Shown here: piece after piece, positions 8,768 through 17,116 of the stretch
Position numbering within the stretch: the first letter of the stretch is position 1
Layout: the number at the start of each line of letters is the position of its first letter
NCBI RefSeq assembly: GCF_011753055.1
Contig: NZ_VWWJ01000012.1
Span: 145,308-209,307 of the forward strand
Length of the DNA: 64,000 bases
Direction of reading: 5' to 3'
Source of the DNA: Burkholderia sp. Ax-1719
GTDB taxonomy: Bacteria; Pseudomonadota; Gammaproteobacteria; Burkholderiales; Burkholderiaceae
The notes under the pieces: model-generated
Databases searched by the model: none
Seen by the model: only the letters and a program-made list of their open reading frames with translations
What the model was told of the DNA's origin: nothing
Position numbers and translations under genes: made by a program

Positions 8768-9442
8768 ATGCCCAGAATATTGACCATCGAAGACGACGCC
8801 GTCACGGAACAAAGCGTCGTCCCCACGCTCGCGCAGACGGGCTTCACCGTCGATGTCGCGCGTTCCGGCCGGGAAGGCATCGCCATGGTGATGGCCGGCG
8901 ACTACGACGTGGTCGCACTTGAGCGCCGCCTGCCCGATCTCGACGGCCTCACCATCGTCACCACCATGCGCGGCGTGGGCATCGAAACGCCCGTGATCGT
9001 CATGAGTTCCACTACCGGCGTGGAAGAGCGCATTCAGGGCCTGCGCGCCGGTTGCGACGACTACCTCACACGGCCATTTTCGATCGATGAAATGTCCGCG
9101 CGCGTGGAAGCGCTCGTGCGCCGCCGCACGCGACCCGTTGCCGCGGAAACCGTGCTTCGTGTGGGACCCATTGAACTCGATCTGGTCAAGCGCAAGCTCA
9201 CCTGTCGCGACAAGCTCCTGCGCCTGCGCCCCACTGAATTGCGCGTGCTCGAATTCATGATGCGGCACGCAGGCCAGGTGCTCACGCGCACGATGATCTT
9301 CGAAGGCGTCTGGGGCGGCCGTTTCGATCCCGGCACCAATCTGGTGGACGTGCATGTTGGACGCCTGCGCAACCGCGTGGATACGCCGGGAGAGCCTTCG
9401 TTGATACGCACGATTCGCGGCTCGGGTTATCTGCTCGGTTGA
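8768..9442 (+). CDS. OmpR-family response regulator with atypical receiver (Asp to Glu)
   Basis: A 224-residue receiver plus winged-helix DNA-binding protein. The acidic pair is kept (EDD at 8-10), but the phospho-acceptor position in YDVVALERRLPDLDG is Glu52 (GAG at 8921) instead of Asp. The conserved Lys of the DDYLTKPF motif is Arg102 (CGG at 9071). The related regulator at 39662-40345 has Asp54 and Lys104 at these places. Glu can mimic phospho-Asp, so the protein may be constitutively active or signal without a kinase. No histidine kinase is adjacent. The output domain (RPTELRVLEFMMRHAGQVLTR, GGRFDPGTNLVDVHVGRLRNRVD, IRTIRGSGYLL) is intact. It lies between a LysR gene and the RND operon. 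Confidence 0.9.
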   Translation: MPRILTIEDDAVTEQSVVPTLAQTGFTVDVARSGREGIAMVMAGDYDVVALERRLPDLDGLTIVTTMRGVGIETPVIVMSSTTGVEERIQGLRAGCDDYLTRPFSIDEMSARVEALVRRRTRPVAAETVLRVGPIELDLVKRKLTCRDKLLRLRPTELRVLEFMMRHAGQVLTRTMIFEGVWGGRFDPGTNLVDVHVGRLRNRVDTPGEPSLIRTIRGSGYLLG

Positions 9443-9688
9443 ATGCCTTTAATGCAATAACAGATAAACGTTTCAATTTAGCGTTTCGTAGTCCTTTTTG
9501 TTAAAAAAACCGGCCATTAAATAAAACTTCTTTCATCTGTCTGGTTGCTGGACGTTACACCCCGCCCGCCACAATACCGGCGTCGGTTCCACAGTAGTTT
9601 CCCGTACTTTCCACGCTTTTTTGCGCCACTTTGGCGCACCGGTACGCGAGCGGAACCGGCGCCGATGTTCTGAACGGAGCCCCTTCTG

Positions 9689-12600
9689 ATGCTGAAAATC
9701 GTCCGGCTGGCCTTGAACCGTCCGTACACGTTCATCGTGCTGGCCCTCTTGATCCTGATCGCTGGCCCGCTCGCTGCGTTACGCACGCCAACCGATATCT
9801 TTCCGGATATCCGCATTCCCGTGATCAGCGTGGTGTGGAATTACGCCGGTCTGCAACCCGACGACATGTCGGGCCGTATCGTCACCTATTACGAGCGCAC
9901 GCTCGGTACGACCGTCAACGATGTCGCGCACATCGAATCGCAGTCGTTCCGCGGCTATGGCATCGTGAAGATCTTCTTCCAGCCGACCGTGGACATTCGC
10001 ACGGCCACGGCGCAGGTGACCTCGGTTTCGCAGACCGTGCTCAAGCAAATGCCGCCAGGCACCACACCGCCGCAGATTCTTAACTACAACGCGTCCACGG
10101 TGCCGGTGCTGCAGCTTGCGCTCACGAGCGACAAGCTCAACGAGCAGCAACTCGGTGACTACGCAACCAACTTTATCCGGCCGCAATTGCTGTCGGTGCC
10201 GGGCGTCGCCATTCCGACGCCTTACGGCGGCAAGACGCGCGAAGTGCAGATCGACCTGGACCCGCAGGCGTTGCAGGCGCGCAAGCTCTCCGCCCAGGAC
10301 GTGGCGAATGCACTCGCGCAACAGAACCAGATCATTCCGGCGGGTACGCAGAAGATCGGCCAGTTCGAATACAACGTGCGCCTGAACAACAGTCCGCTCA
10401 CGATCAATGCGCTCAACAATCTGCCGATCAAGACGGTGGATGGCGCGGTGATCTATATGCGCGACGTGGCGCACGTGCGCGACGGCTATCCGCCGCAGGG
10501 CAATATCGTGCGCGTGGACGGCCACCGCGCGGTGCTGATGTCGATCCTCAAGAACGGTTCGGCTTCGACGCTCGACATCATCGCGGGCGTGAAATCGAAA
10601 CTGCCGCTGATCGAACAGTCGCTGCCGCCTAGCCTCAAGCTCGTGCCGCTGGGCGATCAATCGGTGTTCGTGAAGGGCGCCGTGAGCGGCGTGGCGCGCG
10701 AAGGCATCATCGCGGCCGCGCTGACTTCGGCCATGATCCTGCTGTTCCTGGGCAGCTGGCGCTCGACGCTCATCATTGCGGCGTCAATTCCGCTCGCCGT
10801 GCTCGCGGCCATCGCGGGTCTTGCGGCCTGCGGCGAAACGCTGAACGTGATGACCTTAGGGGGACTCGCGCTAGCGGTGGGTATTCTCGTCGACGATGCC
10901 ACCGTGACGATCGAGAACATCAACTGGCACCTCGAACAAGGCAAGGACGTGCGCACGGCGATTCTCGACGGCGCGGCGCAGATCGTCATGCCCGCGCTGG
11001 TTTCGCTGCTGTGTATCTGTATCGTGTTCGTGCCGATGCTGCTGCTCGACGGTATCGCGCGTTACCTGTTCGTGCCGATGGCCGAGTCGGTGATCTTCGC
11101 GATGATCGCCTCATTCATCCTCTCGCGTACTTTCGTGCCGATGATGGCGCGCTATCTGCTCAAGCCGCACGCTTCGCAAGGTCACGCATCAGGCGAACTC
11201 GCCGCGGTCATGGCCCCGCACGGTGCGCATGATCACGTCAAACCGTCGCGCAATCCGCTGGTGCGTTTCCAGCGCGGTTTCGAGCGTCGCTTCGAGCGCG
11301 TTCGCGCGGGCTATCGCGGCGTGCTGGGCCTCGCGCTCACGCATCGCAAAGGCTTCGTTATCGGCTTTCTTGCGATTGTGATGCTGTCGTTCGCGCTGGT
11401 GCCGTTCCTCGGCCGCAACTTCTTCCCGAATATCGATTCGGGTGAAATCGAAATTCACGTGCGCGCGCCCATTGGCACGCGTGTGGAAGAAACCGCCGAC
11501 CTCTTCGACCATATCGAAGACACCGTGCGTCATGCGATTCCCGCCGATCAGCTCACCAGCATCATCGACAATATCGGCCTGCCGAACAGCGGTATCAATC
11601 TCACGTACAACAATAGCGGCACCATCGGGCCGCAGGACGGCGACATCATGATTTCGCTCGGCGAAAATCATGCGCCTACCGCGCAGTATGTGAAAGCGTT
11701 GCGCACGCAACTACCGCGTCTGTTCCCCGGTACGACGTTCTCGTTCCTGCCGGCGGATATCGTGAGCCAGATCCTGAACTTCGGTGCGCCCGCGCCTATA
11801 GACGTCCAGGTGAGCGGCCCGAACATGGAAGCGAACAAGAAGTACGCCAACGAACTGCTGCGTCTGGTCGCCAAGGTGCCGGGCGTGGCCGATCCGCGCA
11901 TCCAGCAGGCCTCGACCTATCCGCAACTGACCGTGGCGGTGGACCGTTCGCGTGCGGATGAACTCGGCATCACCGAGCAGGACGTGACGAACTCCGTGGT
12001 GGCGAGCCTTTCGGGCACGAGCCAGGTGTCGCCCACTTACTGGCTCAATCCGAAGAACGGCGTGTCGTATCCGATCGTCGCGCAAACGCCGCAGTACCGC
12101 ATGACCACGCTCTCCGATCTGCAGAACCTGCCGGTCACGAGCAAGAGCGGCGGCTCGCAGATTCTCGGCGGCATTGCCACGATCACGCGCGGCACCGCCG
12201 ATGCGGTGGTCTCGCACTACAACATCATGCCGCTGTTCGACATCTACGCGACCACGCAGGGCGCCGATCTGGGCGCAGTGGCCTCGCAGATCCAGGCGGC
12301 AATCCACGCCACCGCCAAGGACGTGCCGAAGGGCTCGACCGTGACGATGCGCGGCCAGGTGCAGACCATGAACAGTGCGTTCACGGGCCTGCTGCTTGGT
12401 CTCGCGGGCGCGGTGCTGCTGATCTATCTGCTGATCGTCGTGAACTTCCATTCGTGGGCCGATGCGTTCGTGATCGTCTGCGCGCTGCCCGCCGCGCTTG
12501 CGGGCATCGTCTGGATGCTGTTCACCACGCATACGCCGCTGTCCGTACCGGCGCTCACCGGCGCGATTCTCTGTATGGGCGTGGCGACCGCCAACGCGAT

Positions 12601-12952
12601 TCTGGTGGTGTCGTTCGCCCGCGAACGTCTGGCGGTTACCGGCGACGCGCTGCGCGCCGCGATGGAAGCGGGCTTCACGCGCTTCCGCCCGGTGCTGATG
12701 ACCGCGCTTGCGATGATCATCGGCATGGCGCCGATGGCGCTCGGCATGGGCGACGGCGGCGAGCAGAACGCCCCGCTCGGCCGCGCCGTGATCGGCGGCC
12801 TGCTCTGCGCAACGCTCGCGACCCTGCTGTTCGTGCCCGTGGTGTTCAGCCTCGTACACCGCAATGACCGTGGCGATGACGGCGACGACACCGCCGCCGA
12901 CATCCCCACTCTGGAACAACCCGCCCTCGAGGGAGAATCCCATGTCCACTGA
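9689..12952 (+). CDS. RND efflux pump, inner-membrane permease (HAE1-like)
   Basis: A 1087-residue proton-driven exporter. It has the RND plan of 12 transmembrane helices and two large periplasmic loops. The first helix follows MLKIVRLALNRPYTF. The TM4 proton-relay Asp pair lies in GILVDDATVTIENI (Asp402-Asp403), as in drug-exporting HAE1 members rather than metal exporters. It has the family length (about 1030-1100) plus a somewhat long central cytoplasmic loop with His-rich VMAPHGAHDH. It is the first gene of an operon permease-adaptor-outer membrane factor with overlapping ends; usually the adaptor comes first. The substrate is unknown. Confidence 0.93.
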   Translation: MLKIVRLALNRPYTFIVLALLILIAGPLAALRTPTDIFPDIRIPVISVVWNYAGLQPDDMSGRIVTYYERTLGTTVNDVAHIESQSFRGYGIVKIFFQPTVDIRTATAQVTSVSQTVLKQMPPGTTPPQILNYNASTVPVLQLALTSDKLNEQQLGDYATNFIRPQLLSVPGVAIPTPYGGKTREVQIDLDPQALQARKLSAQDVANALAQQNQIIPAGTQKIGQFEYNVRLNNSPLTINALNNLPIKTVDGAVIYMRDVAHVRDGYPPQGNIVRVDGHRAVLMSILKNGSASTLDIIAGVKSKLPLIEQSLPPSLKLVPLGDQSVFVKGAVSGVAREGIIAAALTSAMILLFLGSWRSTLIIAASIPLAVLAAIAGLAACGETLNVMTLGGLALAVGILVDDATVTIENINWHLEQGKDVRTAILDGAAQIVMPALVSLLCICIVFVPMLLLDGIARYLFVPMAESVIFAMIASFILSRTFVPMMARYLLKPHASQGHASGELAAVMAPHGAHDHVKPSRNPLVRFQRGFERRFERVRAGYRGVLGLALTHRKGFVIGFLAIVMLSFALVPFLGRNFFPNIDSGEIEIHVRAPIGTRVEETADLFDHIEDTVRHAIPADQLTSIIDNIGLPNSGINLTYNNSGTIGPQDGDIMISLGENHAPTAQYVKALRTQLPRLFPGTTFSFLPADIVSQILNFGAPAPIDVQVSGPNMEANKKYANELLRLVAKVPGVADPRIQQASTYPQLTVAVDRSRADELGITEQDVTNSVVASLSGTSQVSPTYWLNPKNGVSYPIVAQTPQYRMTTLSDLQNLPVTSKSGGSQILGGIATITRGTADAVVSHYNIMPLFDIYATTQGADLGAVASQIQAAIHATAKDVPKGSTVTMRGQVQTMNSAFTGLLLGLAGAVLLIYLLIVVNFHSWADAFVIVCALPAALAGIVWMLFTTHTPLSVPALTGAILCMGVATANAILVVSFARERLAVTGDALRAAMEAGFTRFRPVLMTALAMIIGMAPMALGMGDGGEQNAPLGRAVIGGLLCATLATLLFVPVVFSLVHRNDRGDDGDDTAADIPTLEQPALEGESHVH

Positions 12953-14147
12953 AGTCGACATCGCCCCGCCGCAATCGCTGCGCCACCTGAAGTCCGTCGC
13001 CGCCGTGGCGTTGATGGTCGCCGCCGGGATCGTCTCCGGCGGTCTGTTCAGCCGCGTGCACGCGCATCAGGAACTCACGTCCTGGACCGACGCCCAGGCC
13101 GTGCCCACGGTCGCCACCGTGCTGCCCGAACCGAGCCCCGCCTCGCAGGCGCTGGTGCTGCCGGGCCACCTGGCCGCGTATATCAACGCGCCGATCTATG
13201 CCCGCGTCTCCGGCTATCTGCACGCGTGGTACGCCGATATCGGCACGCATGTGAAGGCGGGACAACTGCTAGGCCTGATCGATACACCCGATCTCGATCA
13301 GCAGCTTCAACAGGCCAACGCCGATCTGCAGAACTCGATCGCCAACGAAAAGCTCGCCGCCACCACGGCGAAGCGCTGGACCGAAATGCTCAAGCAGGAT
13401 TCGGTCTCGCAACAGGAAGCCGATGAAAAGACCTCGGACCTGATCGCCAAACAGGCCACCGTGGAAGCGAACCAGGCCAATGTGCGCCGCCTGGAAGCGC
13501 TCGAATCGTTCAAGCGTCTGACCGCGCCGTTCGACGGCGTGGTGACGGCGCGCAAGACCGACGTAGGCGCGCTCATCAACGCGGGCAGCGGCAGCGGTCC
13601 GGAACTCTTCACGGTGTCGGACGCGAGCCAGTTGCGCGTCTACGTGAGCGTGCCGCAAAGCGACGCGGCATCGATCAAACCCGGCATGCACGCGACGCTC
13701 ACGGTGCCGGAGCGCCCCGGCATGACGTTCGACGCGAAGCTGGTCGATACGGATCAATCGATTTCGCCCGCCTCGGGCACGATGCTGGTGCAGCTGGCCG
13801 TCGACAACAAGCAGGGCATGCTGTTCCCCGGCGAATACACCGAAGTCCATCTGGCGATGCCCGGTGACGCGAACGCGCTGTTCGTGCCCGCCAGCGCGCT
13901 GATCTTCCGCGCGCACGGCATGCAGGTTGCCGTGGCCGGCGCGGATCACAAGGTGCAGTTGCGCGATGTGACGATTGGCACGGATCTGGGCACGCGCGTG
14001 GAGATCACCGAAGGCCTGAAGGCTGGCGAGCGTGTGATCGACAATCCGCCCGATTCGCTGACGAACGGCGACGTGGTGCGGCTTGCCGCCACCGAGGCCA
14101 CCAGCGTTGCGAATCCGTCGCACGATGCGGAGCGCGCGCATGGTTAA
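12942..14147 (+). CDS. RND efflux periplasmic adaptor (membrane fusion protein)
   Basis: This 401-residue HlyD/AcrA-type adaptor bridges the pump and the outer-membrane channel. The start at 12942 is chosen because AGGGAGA precedes it by 6-7 bases; it overlaps the pump gene by 11 bp. One N-terminal hydrophobic helix (SVAAVALMVAAGIVSGG, about residues 17-33) anchors it. Then come the lipoyl half-motifs (YARVSGYLHAWYADIGTHVKAGQLLGLID), an alpha-helical hairpin rich in Gln/Ala, and the beta-barrel region (FDGVVTARKTDVGALINAG). The C-terminal half includes GLKAGERVIDNPPDSLTNGDVV. It is co-translated with both neighbours. Confidence 0.93.
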   Translation: MSTEVDIAPPQSLRHLKSVAAVALMVAAGIVSGGLFSRVHAHQELTSWTDAQAVPTVATVLPEPSPASQALVLPGHLAAYINAPIYARVSGYLHAWYADIGTHVKAGQLLGLIDTPDLDQQLQQANADLQNSIANEKLAATTAKRWTEMLKQDSVSQQEADEKTSDLIAKQATVEANQANVRRLEALESFKRLTAPFDGVVTARKTDVGALINAGSGSGPELFTVSDASQLRVYVSVPQSDAASIKPGMHATLTVPERPGMTFDAKLVDTDQSISPASGTMLVQLAVDNKQGMLFPGEYTEVHLAMPGDANALFVPASALIFRAHGMQVAVAGADHKVQLRDVTIGTDLGTRVEITEGLKAGERVIDNPPDSLTNGDVVRLAATEATSVANPSHDAERAHG

Positions 14148-15663
14148 GCGGTTTCCCCTGCCCTCTCTGGTGCGCGGAAGGCTGAAGCTCGTTGCGCTGG
14201 CAACCACCATGGCAACGACTGCGCTACTTGGCGCGTGCTCATTCGCGCCGGTTTATCACGCGCCGGCCACGGCCATGCCGACGCACTTCAAGGAAACCGG
14301 CGGCTGGCAACTCGCGCAGCCCGCCGATCAGTTGCCGCGCGACGGCTGGTGGAAGGTCTTCAACGATCCGATGCTCGACCAGCTCGAGCCCAAAGTGCAG
14401 CAGGCCAACCCCAACATCGCCGCCGCGCTTGCGCGTCACGACGAAGCCGACGCCCTCACCTCGCAGGCAAAATCGGCGCTGCTGCCGACCATCGGGCTCG
14501 GCGCGCAGGTCCAGCGCGACCGGCAATCGGCATTGCGTCCGTTGCGCGGCTCGGGGCAACCGAACGTCTATAACTCGAATACGCTCGACGTAGGCATCGG
14601 TTACGACCTCGATCTCTGGGGCAAGGTGCGCAACGAGGTGAAGGCCGGTCAGGCGACGAGCCAGGCGAGCGAAGCCGATCTCGCCTCACTGCAGCTGAGC
14701 CTGCAGGCAAAGCTCGCGACGACCTGGTTCAACCTGCTCGGCCTGGATCAGCAGTCCAAACTGCTCGACGACACGATCGCGGCCTATCGCCATGCGCTGG
14801 AACTGACCGAGAGCCGCCATCGCGGCGGGATCGCGTCGGATCTGGACGTATCGCGCGCGCAGAACCAGCTTGCCGCCGCCCAGGCTTCCGCCGACGACGT
14901 GAGCGCACGCCGTGCGCTGTACGAGCACGCCATCGCCACGCTGATCGGCGTGCCGGCGTCCGACTTCAACGTCGCGTCCGATACGATGCGCCCGCACCTG
15001 CCGAATCTGCCCGCCGGGCTGCCTTCGGCGCTGCTGCAGCGGCGTCCCGACATCGCCGCCGCCGAGCGCCGCGTGGCGTCGGCCAACGCGGAAATCGGCG
15101 TGGCGAAGGCCGCGTTCTTCCCGGATCTGTCGCTGGGTCTCGATGGCGGCTTCCAGAGCGACACGTTCAGCCCGTGGCTGGTCGCGCCCAACGAGATGTG
15201 GTCGATCGGCCCGACGCTCGTGCAGACGATCTTCGACGGCGGGCTGCGCAAGGCGAAGGTGCGCGAGGCGCGCGCCAAGCTCGCCGAGAATGGCGCCGAT
15301 TACAAGGCGGTCGTGCTCAACGCGTTCCAGCAGGTCGAAGACAATCTCGCGCTGCTGCACCATCTGGGCGACGAGGCGCAGCGTGAAGACGAGGCGCTTA
15401 CGGCGGCTCAACGCACGCTGACGCTCTCGATGTCGCGCTATCGGGACGGCGTGGTGAGCTATCTGGATGTGGTGACGGCGCAGACGACGGAACTGTCCAC
15501 GCAGATCAGCTCGCTCGAACTGGATACGCGGCGTCTGGACGCGACTGTGGGGTTGATTCAGGCGATCGGCGGCGGCTGGAGTACGAAGCAGCTCGATGGG
15601 GATGCGAACGCGAAAGCTGACGTAAAACCCGACGTGAAAACGGACACGAAAACGGCGTCCTGA
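14140..15663 (+). CDS. RND efflux outer-membrane factor, NodT-type lipoprotein
   Basis: A 507-residue TolC-like channel of the NodT family. The start at 14140 overlaps the adaptor stop by 8 bp. It has a lipoprotein signal with lipobox LLGAC followed by SFAPVYHAPA. Two outer-membrane-efflux repeats are seen, with typical GYDLDLWGKVRNEVKAGQA, LQRRPDIAAAERRVASANAEIGVAKAAFFPDLSL and RYRDGVVSYLDVVTAQT. The C-terminal tail is an unusual Asp/Lys/Thr-rich repeat (DVKPDVKTDTKTAS) from imperfect GACGTGAAA-type reiteration. A terminator follows at 15690. Confidence 0.94.
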   Translation: MVKRFPLPSLVRGRLKLVALATTMATTALLGACSFAPVYHAPATAMPTHFKETGGWQLAQPADQLPRDGWWKVFNDPMLDQLEPKVQQANPNIAAALARHDEADALTSQAKSALLPTIGLGAQVQRDRQSALRPLRGSGQPNVYNSNTLDVGIGYDLDLWGKVRNEVKAGQATSQASEADLASLQLSLQAKLATTWFNLLGLDQQSKLLDDTIAAYRHALELTESRHRGGIASDLDVSRAQNQLAAAQASADDVSARRALYEHAIATLIGVPASDFNVASDTMRPHLPNLPAGLPSALLQRRPDIAAAERRVASANAEIGVAKAAFFPDLSLGLDGGFQSDTFSPWLVAPNEMWSIGPTLVQTIFDGGLRKAKVREARAKLAENGADYKAVVLNAFQQVEDNLALLHHLGDEAQREDEALTAAQRTLTLSMSRYRDGVVSYLDVVTAQTTELSTQISSLELDTRRLDATVGLIQAIGGGWSTKQLDGDANAKADVKPDVKTDTKTAS

Positions 15664-15689
15664 TTCGTGATGTTTGTGCAGGATCCGAG

Positions 15690-15720
15690 GACCCGGTCGC
15701 TTGCGCGGCCGGGTCTTTTT
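15690..15720 (+). terminator. Rho-independent terminator of the RND operon
   Basis: GACCCGG at 15690-15696 pairs with CCGGGTC at 15709-15715, followed directly by five T. Confidence 0.85.
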
Positions 15721-15740
15721 CGATCTTCGGATGTCAGCAA

Positions 15741-16109
15741 TCAAGGTGAATGAAACGCGTCCTTAAAAACTGTGCGACTGATATCTTCGATTCGACCCAG
15801 TCCCCACCGCTGATTGTTTAATTCGTCCCAATGCCCGCACGTGACCTCAAAGGACAAACTGCGTAACGGATAGAGTTGCTTGCTTACACACGGTTCGTCT
15901 GGTCGTGCACCCCAGCGCAGAATCGGCATGAGTGTCGGGTGATATGACCAAAATCCAGAGGCGGTAACAACACTCTGATAACCCGGATAAAGCCAGTGCC
16001 CATATAACGATTGCGCGGACACGTGGAGTGACACGACGACGAACGTAGCAGACAAGAATCTACTCGTCATCGCTATTCGACGGGCCGCTTCGTTAAGTTG
16101 GCTCGGCAT
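15741..16109 (-). CDS. small secreted hypothetical protein
   Basis: No family was recognised. The 122-residue reading from the ATG at 16109 contains an internal Met (16070) followed by a good signal-peptide-like stretch (MTSRFLSATFVVVSLHVSAQS). The mature protein is aromatic-rich (LYGHWLYPGYQSVVTASGFWSYHP) with two Cys that could form a disulfide. An in-frame GTG at 16118 is another possible start. It follows the secreted protein gene at 16156-16476 on the same strand with a gap of about 46 bp, suggesting a two-gene unit. Base composition is less GC-rich than the RND operon next door. Export is inferred from the hydrophobic stretch alone. Confidence 0.5.
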   Translation of the reverse strand: MPSQLNEAARRIAMTSRFLSATFVVVSLHVSAQSLYGHWLYPGYQSVVTASGFWSYHPTLMPILRWGARPDEPCVSKQLYPLRSLSFEVTCGHWDELNNQRWGLGRIEDISRTVFKDAFHSP

Positions 16110-16155
16110 CAATGACACTCGCCTTGTTGTTTCGCTTCAGGTCACTGACACGGCG

Positions 16156-16476
16156 CTATTTCGACTCCTCGACGGTCCCGCGTCGTGGCCAGGGTTGCGT
16201 GGGATCGACACCGGGAAGGGGGCTACCTGGAATCAGACTTCGCGTGTGGGACGCAGCATTTCCCGCGTCGGGACGCAAAATGGCGTCGCTCGCTCCGTCT
16301 GCCGACTGCGCATTTGCATCCTGCGGCGGCATTGTCGCACTCGCCTTTTTCTGAGGAATTCCGCTTACTGACGCAGATGTGCTCGCATCGGCCGTCTCTG
16401 CCTCTGCGAGAGCTGTCCAGCACAACAGTACCGGCAGCAATATGAGAACGCTTGCGCTGTGTTTCCTGGCTATCAT
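16156..16476 (-). CDS. small secreted hypothetical protein, low-complexity
   Basis: The 106-residue reading from ATG 16476 is preferred because GGAG lies 7 bases upstream and because it opens with a clean signal peptide (MIARKHSASVLILLPVLLCW, cleavage near ALAEA-ET). The mature part is Ser/Ala/Thr/Pro-rich and probably disordered (SASVSGIPQKKASATMPPQD, SLIPGSPLPGVDPTQPWPRR). No known domain was seen. It is divergent from the two-TM gene at 16507 with only 30 bp between the starts, so they share a promoter region. It precedes the secreted gene at 15741 on the same strand. Confidence 0.55.
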   Translation of the reverse strand: MIARKHSASVLILLPVLLCWTALAEAETADASTSASVSGIPQKKASATMPPQDANAQSADGASDAILRPDAGNAASHTRSLIPGSPLPGVDPTQPWPRRGTVEESK

Positions 16477-16506
16477 TATTTTGCTCCGCGCGTGTACGAG
16501 GGAACC

Positions 16507-17028
16507 ATGGAACGCGAAAAGCATCCTGTCTGGGCCGTATATGACATGCTTCGCACCGCTCGGCTCAATGTCCGATATTACAGTCAACGACTGCGTCGTC
16601 TTGAACATCTGGATATGGCGATGGACCTGGCGCTCGTCATTGCGGCACCCACCTCAGCGGTGGCGGGCCTGTGGTTCTTCAAAACGGACATGGGCAAGCA
16701 CGTCTGGCAAGGTCTCGGCACGTTCTCCGCATTCGTCGCGGCCATCCGGCCGGCGATCCAGTTCAGGCGAACGTTGAAAGCATACGAAACAACAATCGCT
16801 GCCTATCAGGCCCTTGAGTACGACCTCGAAACGATACGTCGCAAAATCGAACAGCGGGGAATCTACGATGATGAGTCGAAGGCCGATCTTTTGCGTGCTC
16901 TTGAACGACAGCGGCACATCGCTATCTCCAGCCCAGACAAGATTGCCAATTCCCGACTCCTGAAAACGTGCACTGCTGCGGTGATGTCAGAAATGCCGGC
17001 TAGTGCATTTTTTGTTCCGGAAACATAG
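16507..17028 (+). CDS. two-transmembrane protein, resembles SLATT-type effectors
   Basis: A 173-residue protein with two closely spaced hydrophobic helices (about 37-58 and 66-84), an N-terminal amphipathic part rich in Arg/Tyr (RTARLNVRYYSQRLRRLEHLD) and a long cytoplasmic helical tail (RRTLKAYETTIAAYQALEYDLETIRRKIEQRG). That plan resembles SLATT two-TM domains, which are predicted membrane effectors of nucleotide-signal conflict systems, but the identification is by eye and uncertain. GAGGGA precedes the ATG by about 6 bases. It converges with the CHAT protease gene at 17117-19936 and diverges from two small secreted proteins. No nucleotidyltransferase is adjacent. Confidence 0.6.
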   Translation: MEREKHPVWAVYDMLRTARLNVRYYSQRLRRLEHLDMAMDLALVIAAPTSAVAGLWFFKTDMGKHVWQGLGTFSAFVAAIRPAIQFRRTLKAYETTIAAYQALEYDLETIRRKIEQRGIYDDESKADLLRALERQRHIAISSPDKIANSRLLKTCTAAVMSEMPASAFFVPET

Positions 17029-17116
17029 CGCAGTCGGGACGCGATTTGCGACCCGCAGAGGTTCGTCAAGCTCGTCAAGATTGCTCGTGTCGAATCTTCA
17101 GATTCGATGTAAGCAA

